A stretch of DNA of 9,453 nt, taken from assembly GCA_014804085.1 (NCBI GenBank), contig JAAVAM010000013.1, forward strand, positions 65,024 through 74,476, read 5' to 3'. Positions 6,523-9,453 of this stretch are shown one piece after another. Position 1 is the stretch's first letter, and every line of letters starts with the position of its first letter. Source of the stretch: Treponema sp. Lineage in GTDB: Bacteria; Spirochaetota; Spirochaetia; Treponematales; Treponemataceae. Under the pieces are notes generated by a model, which saw only the letters and a list, made by a program, of their open reading frames with translations, was not told the DNA's origin and ran no database searches. A program made the position numbers and the translations under genes.

Positions 6523-6551
6523 AGTATAGTGAAAAGCCGCCGGGAGATAAA
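6523..6551 (-). promoter_or_regulatory. mnmG promoter, probably leaderless
   Basis: On the minus strand TATACT (6523-6528) is followed by six bases (GTCCGT) and then the mnmG ATG at 6516. The -35 is poor: TTTATC at 6546-6551 with 17-nt spacing is the best match. The spacing of -10 to ATG equals that of pepF. Transcription would start at about the start codon. Confidence 0.55.
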
Positions 6552-6601
6552 GGGCGGGAAAAACCGGCGTTCGTCCCGGCGCAATGCGGCGGATTGTCTT
6601 A

Positions 6602-6630
6602 TTGAAGTAACTTGGGGTTTTCAGTATAAT
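6602..6630 (+). promoter_or_regulatory. Phosphofructokinase gene promoter
   Basis: TTGAAG (6602-6607), 17 nt, then a perfect TATAAT (6625-6630). The predicted start near 6637 gives a leader of only about 13 nt. It is divergent from the mnmG promoter within the 133-bp gap between the two genes. Confidence 0.8.
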
Positions 6631-6636
6631 AATCGC

Positions 6637-6642
6637 AGAGGA
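6637..6642 (+). promoter_or_regulatory. Ribosome binding site of the phosphofructokinase gene
   Basis: AGAGGA at 6637-6642 stands 7 nt before the ATG at 6650 and fixes that start. It coincides with the predicted 5' end of the mRNA, so the Shine-Dalgarno would be at the very tip of the transcript. Confidence 0.75.
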
Positions 6643-6649
6643 TTTTTTT

Positions 6650-8092
6650 ATGGCAGAAATGAACGAACAATTCGACTTTACCATTGAACAACTGGGACCG
6701 TGCAAAGTGCCCTCTCCCATTCAGCTTGCGCGTCAGCACGGCGACTTTAAGGCGAACTACGTAAAGGACTCGTCTTTCGTGCGCTACAAGGTGAATGTCT
6801 TTATGGAAAACAACGACCCGGACGACCCGCTTGACAGCACGAACCTGATTCAGAAAGCAGGACCGCGCGAGCATATCTACTTCAATCCCGCGCACGTGAC
6901 GGCGGGAATCTGCACGTGCGGCGGCCTGTGTCCCGGCCTGAACGACGTTATCCGCGCGGTCGTGCGCTGTTTGTGGTATCGCTACGGCGTAAAGAAAATC
7001 CGCGGCTTCCGCTTCGGCTTCAAGGGCTTTTTCCCGGAGCAGGGCTTTGACACGATGGACTTGACCCCGGCAGTGGTGGACGACATACACAAAATCGGCG
7101 GATCGTTTTTGGGAACGAGCCGTGGCGGCGGCGACCGCGTGACCGACATCTGCGACGCAATCGAATCGCTGAGCATCAATATGCTGTTCATCATCGGCGG
7201 TGACGGCACGCAGCGCGGCGCGCTTGAGGTATCGCAGGAAGCGGCTCGGCGCGGGCTGAAAGTCGCTATCGTCGGCATTCCCAAAACCGTTGACAACGAC
7301 CTGTTGTTCCTCGACCATTCGTTCGGCTTTGAGACGGCGGTGCAAAACGCAAAAGAAGCGATTGCGGCAGTCCACATGGAAGCGCACTCGCAGGTAAACG
7401 GCATCGGCTTGGTCAAACTGATGGGGCGCGACTCCGGCTTCATTGCGGCGGCGAGTACGTTGGCAAGCCACGAGACGAATTTCTGCCTTATTCCCGAAGT
7501 GCCGTTTGACTTGGACGGGCCGAACGGATTTTTGGCGCATCTTGAAGACCGCATCCGCGACCGCCACCACGCGGTCATCGTCGTTGCCGAAGGTGCGGGA
7601 CAGGAACTGCTGGAAAACCTGAACCAAAAGGACGCGAGCGGCAACAAAAAACTTTCCGACATCGGCACGTTCCTGCGCGACAAAATCAACGGGTATTTTG
7701 ACGTAAAGGGCATCCACGTCAACCTCAAGTACATCGACCCCAGCTATCAGATCCGCTCGGCGGTTACGACGGCAAACGACTCCGTGCTGTGCGAGCGTCT
7801 GGGCAACAATGCGGTACACGCGGCGATGGCAGGAAAAACCCGCTGCGTGGTCGGCTTGATCCACGACAAATTCGTGTATCTGCCCATGGAACTGATTACG
7901 CTCAAGCGCAACAAGGTTGACCCCGAAGGCGCGTTCTGGCGCGATGCCTTGGACGCGACGCGGCAGCCCATTCTGATGGTGAACAACATGCAGACCGCGC
8001 TGGATAGCATGAAAAAGCGCGCCGCAGAAGAAAACAAGATTGCGGCAAAGCGCATGGCAGATTATCTTGCCATCAAAAAGGCAAATAACTAG
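6650..8092 (+). CDS. 6-phosphofructokinase, clade X type (probably ATP-dependent)
   Basis: Phosphorylates fructose 6-phosphate to the 1,6-bisphosphate in cytosolic glycolysis. The 480-residue protein has the long N-terminal extension of the plant, trypanosome and spirochaete enzymes. Motifs in order: GGLCPGLN at 91-98, SRGGGDR at 157-163, GGDGT at 183-187, PKTVDND at 211-217 (catalytic Asp region), MGR at 258-260 and PEVPF at 282-286. Members are often annotated as pyrophosphate-dependent. However, the residue that sets the phosphoryl donor is Gly186 (GGDGT), as in ATP enzymes, while pyrophosphate enzymes have Asp there. Lys212 is shared with pyrophosphate enzymes; the Gly plus Lys pair marks clade X, in which the characterised eukaryotic members use ATP. 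It is a single-gene unit with its own promoter, good Shine-Dalgarno and terminator. Family certain; donor inferred. Confidence 0.95.
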   Translation: MAEMNEQFDFTIEQLGPCKVPSPIQLARQHGDFKANYVKDSSFVRYKVNVFMENNDPDDPLDSTNLIQKAGPREHIYFNPAHVTAGICTCGGLCPGLNDVIRAVVRCLWYRYGVKKIRGFRFGFKGFFPEQGFDTMDLTPAVVDDIHKIGGSFLGTSRGGGDRVTDICDAIESLSINMLFIIGGDGTQRGALEVSQEAARRGLKVAIVGIPKTVDNDLLFLDHSFGFETAVQNAKEAIAAVHMEAHSQVNGIGLVKLMGRDSGFIAAASTLASHETNFCLIPEVPFDLDGPNGFLAHLEDRIRDRHHAVIVVAEGAGQELLENLNQKDASGNKKLSDIGTFLRDKINGYFDVKGIHVNLKYIDPSYQIRSAVTTANDSVLCERLGNNAVHAAMAGKTRCVVGLIHDKFVYLPMELITLKRNKVDPEGAFWRDALDATRQPILMVNNMQTALDSMKKRAAEENKIAAKRMADYLAIKKANN

Positions 8093-8100
8093 CAGAAACG

Positions 8101-8130
8101 AAAAACGGTCGGCAACCGCCGACCGTTTTT
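8101..8130. terminator. Bidirectional intrinsic terminator
   Basis: A perfect hairpin: five A, CGGTCGGC (8106-8113), loop AACC (8114-8117), GCCGACCG (8118-8125), five T. The 8-bp GC-rich stem extended by five A-T pairs ends in a T-run on both strands. It starts 8 bp after the phosphofructokinase stop and ends 10 bp from the stop of the opposing glycosidase gene, so it can serve both. Confidence 0.95.
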
Positions 8131-8140
8131 ATTCGTATCG

Positions 8141-9453
8141 CTATAATTTATCAATCAGCATGGAGCATTTTCCCGACGGAATGGGCAATGTCTTTTTCTT
8201 CTGATCCAAAATGTTAATCGTAAAGTAATACAACTTTTCGCTTTCCATTTGAATTTCCCAGCCGCGCGTACTTTTGTTGCTCAAAATAGTAATGAGATTG
8301 CGTTTGAGCGACAGTTTTTCTATCCCCATGATTTCCATGTTGGGAATAATCCAGTCCACCGTTTTGCGCGGCAGGCTGATATTCAGACCGATGACGTTCT
8401 CTATCATCAGCGCGATTGTGGACAGCCCCACGGTGGCAAGGTAGCGTTTGCGCGGGAACTGGTCGTCCGCGCTGTACGTGGCAAACCCCTCTTTGCACGG
8501 CTTGTATGCCTCATACAAATCGCCCTTGCCGCCCGCCGCCGGCGTCAGCCCCTCCAAAATAAAATACAGGTGGCGGATAGAACATTCGCGCGCAAGGTCA
8601 AACCGCTGGTATTTTTCCAGCCCTTTGATGACCATAAAATTGAACGCCGGATAGACGCTCCCGCAGAACGCCTCGCCGTTTTCGCTGAACGACGGACTGT
8701 CCGCGCTCAGCGTCGGGAACGGATGGTCGGTGCCGAACGTTTTGGGGTCGGACAGATGCGCGATGAGCGTCTCCGCCTTGTCCGCATTGGGAATTTCCGC
8801 AAGCAGCGGCCAAAACCCCGCAATCGACTTGAGCGGCAGACGATTTCCGTCCGCATCAAGGTCATGGTAAAAGCCCGTGTCTCCGTCCCACATGAGCGAA
8901 TTGATGCGCGTCTTGAGGCTGAAATACAGCCGCTTGTACTGAAAACTCATGTCCTTATCGTTCAAAATGTCGCCGAGCGCGCTCATGTGCGCCGCGTTGA
9001 TTGCCACTGCCGCATTGAAATCGACCGGATAGCGCACGTCCACGCGCGGCGAATTGAACATCGTGCTTGCGGCAACGGGCGCGGCATACAGACCATTTTC
9101 CTGCTTGAACGTCACGTCAATCCAGTCCATGTATTTTTGCAGGATAGGAAGCACTTCTTTTATGCGCCGCTTGTTCGCAGACTTGTGGTACAAGTTAAAT
9201 TCCGCCCAGGCAAAAAGGGGCAAACCCACGCCATGCACATTGGCGGAATCAGTGACGGGCGTTTCAGTTTTCGCGTAGTACCGCCAGCGGATCGCGCCGT
9301 TCGGTTCCTGCCGGGCGTAGAAAAAATCCAAATTCTGATTCGCCGGAAAATTGCGGTTCGAGTACACCAAAAAGAACGATGAGAAAATCGCGTCGAGCTG
9401 GTCGATAACGGTCTTGTCGCCGTCCGGGTAAATAAAATAGCCGTTGGAAGCAG
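8141..9453 (-). CDS. GH63/MGH1-like (trehalase-type) glycoside hydrolase, 5'-partial
   Basis: An (alpha/alpha)6-barrel glycosidase of the trehalase/GH63/mannosylglycerate-hydrolase-like group; the sugar substrate cannot be told. The frame is open to the right edge, with 436 visible residues. The TTG at 9370 is internal: in-frame codons before it read SNGYFIYPDGDK and similar. Landmarks by visible residue: WDGDTGFYHD at 188-197; FCGSVYPAFN at 262-271, matching the family's W-R-G-P-V-W-P-x-x-N; YEAYKP at 313-318, whose Glu314 aligns with the general base of the family's E-N-Y-x-P motif. The general-acid motif S-G-x-D-N-S-P-R reads STMFNSPR here, so the expected Asp is Phe132. A beta-rich tail follows, ending in DQKKKTLPIPSGKC. 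Whether there is a signal peptide lies beyond the window. It converges on the phosphofructokinase terminator. Confidence 0.85.
   Translation of the reverse strand, partial: ASNGYFIYPDGDKTVIDQLDAIFSSFFLVYSNRNFPANQNLDFFYARQEPNGAIRWRYYAKTETPVTDSANVHGVGLPLFAWAEFNLYHKSANKRRIKEVLPILQKYMDWIDVTFKQENGLYAAPVAASTMFNSPRVDVRYPVDFNAAVAINAAHMSALGDILNDKDMSFQYKRLYFSLKTRINSLMWDGDTGFYHDLDADGNRLPLKSIAGFWPLLAEIPNADKAETLIAHLSDPKTFGTDHPFPTLSADSPSFSENGEAFCGSVYPAFNFMVIKGLEKYQRFDLARECSIRHLYFILEGLTPAAGGKGDLYEAYKPCKEGFATYSADDQFPRKRYLATVGLSTIALMIENVIGLNISLPRKTVDWIIPNMEIMGIEKLSLKRNLITILSNKSTRGWEIQMESEKLYYFTINILDQKKKTLPIPSGKCSMLIDKL

Noticed and set aside
6517..6720. Upstream start for mnmG adding 68 residues
   Set aside because: It would cross both divergent promoters and the phosphofructokinase start; family homology begins at the ATG at 6516.
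6599..7864. Long minus-strand open frame (421 codons) opposite the phosphofructokinase gene
   Set aside because: It mirrors a high-GC coding frame, has no recognisable motif, and overlaps a certain gene along its whole length.
8249..9382. Long plus-strand open frame (377 codons) opposite the glycosidase gene
   Set aside because: Arg/Val/His-rich antisense translation with no domain; a typical shadow of a GC-rich gene.

Overview
The window looks like a chromosomal stretch of a moderately GC-rich spirochaete, most likely Treponema or a close relative. The reasons are a clade-X type phosphofructokinase of the sort found in treponemes and a GC-rich multi-hairpin intergenic element that I recall from Treponema genomes. 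The genus is inferred from recalled families, not from a search. No rRNA, tRNA, phage, insertion sequence or CRISPR array was seen. Most of the content is housekeeping metabolism, and the unusual part is the first 1.7 kb.

Layout. (1) Positions 1-593, + strand: a GNAT acetyltransferase cut by the left edge. It runs without a stop codon into the first 17 residues of an isochorismatase-type hydrolase, which then breaks off one base before the stop codon of a complete isochorismatase-family gene on the opposite strand (553-1152). Base composition changes at this join. (2) Positions 1153-1690 hold no gene. They contain a promoter-like site for the hydrolase, seven full copies and part of an eighth of a 41-bp tandem repeat (1216-1515), a GC-rich element with three hairpins (1541-1616), and the pepF promoter. 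(3) pepF (oligoendopeptidase F) and an adenosine deaminase family gene follow on the + strand, 59 bp apart and probably co-transcribed. (4) mnmG (tRNA wobble-uridine modification) is convergent with the deaminase, with a 9-bp gap. (5) The phosphofructokinase gene is divergent from mnmG and shares a 133-bp promoter region with it. It ends at a perfect 13-bp hairpin terminator that also suits the opposing gene. (6) A GH63/MGH1-like glycoside hydrolase on the minus strand runs off the right edge.

The genes do not form one pathway: peptide breakdown, purine salvage, tRNA modification, glycolysis and carbohydrate hydrolysis sit side by side. Points worth a second look are the GNAT/isochorismatase break, the 41-bp array, the hairpin element, two -10 boxes lying exactly 6 nt before their ATG (pepF and mnmG, suggesting leaderless mRNAs), an Ala/Gly/Pro-rich insert in MnmG, a Gly-to-Ala change in the deaminase metal motif, and a Phe where the glycosidase general acid is expected. 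I did not find a convincing new multi-gene system.
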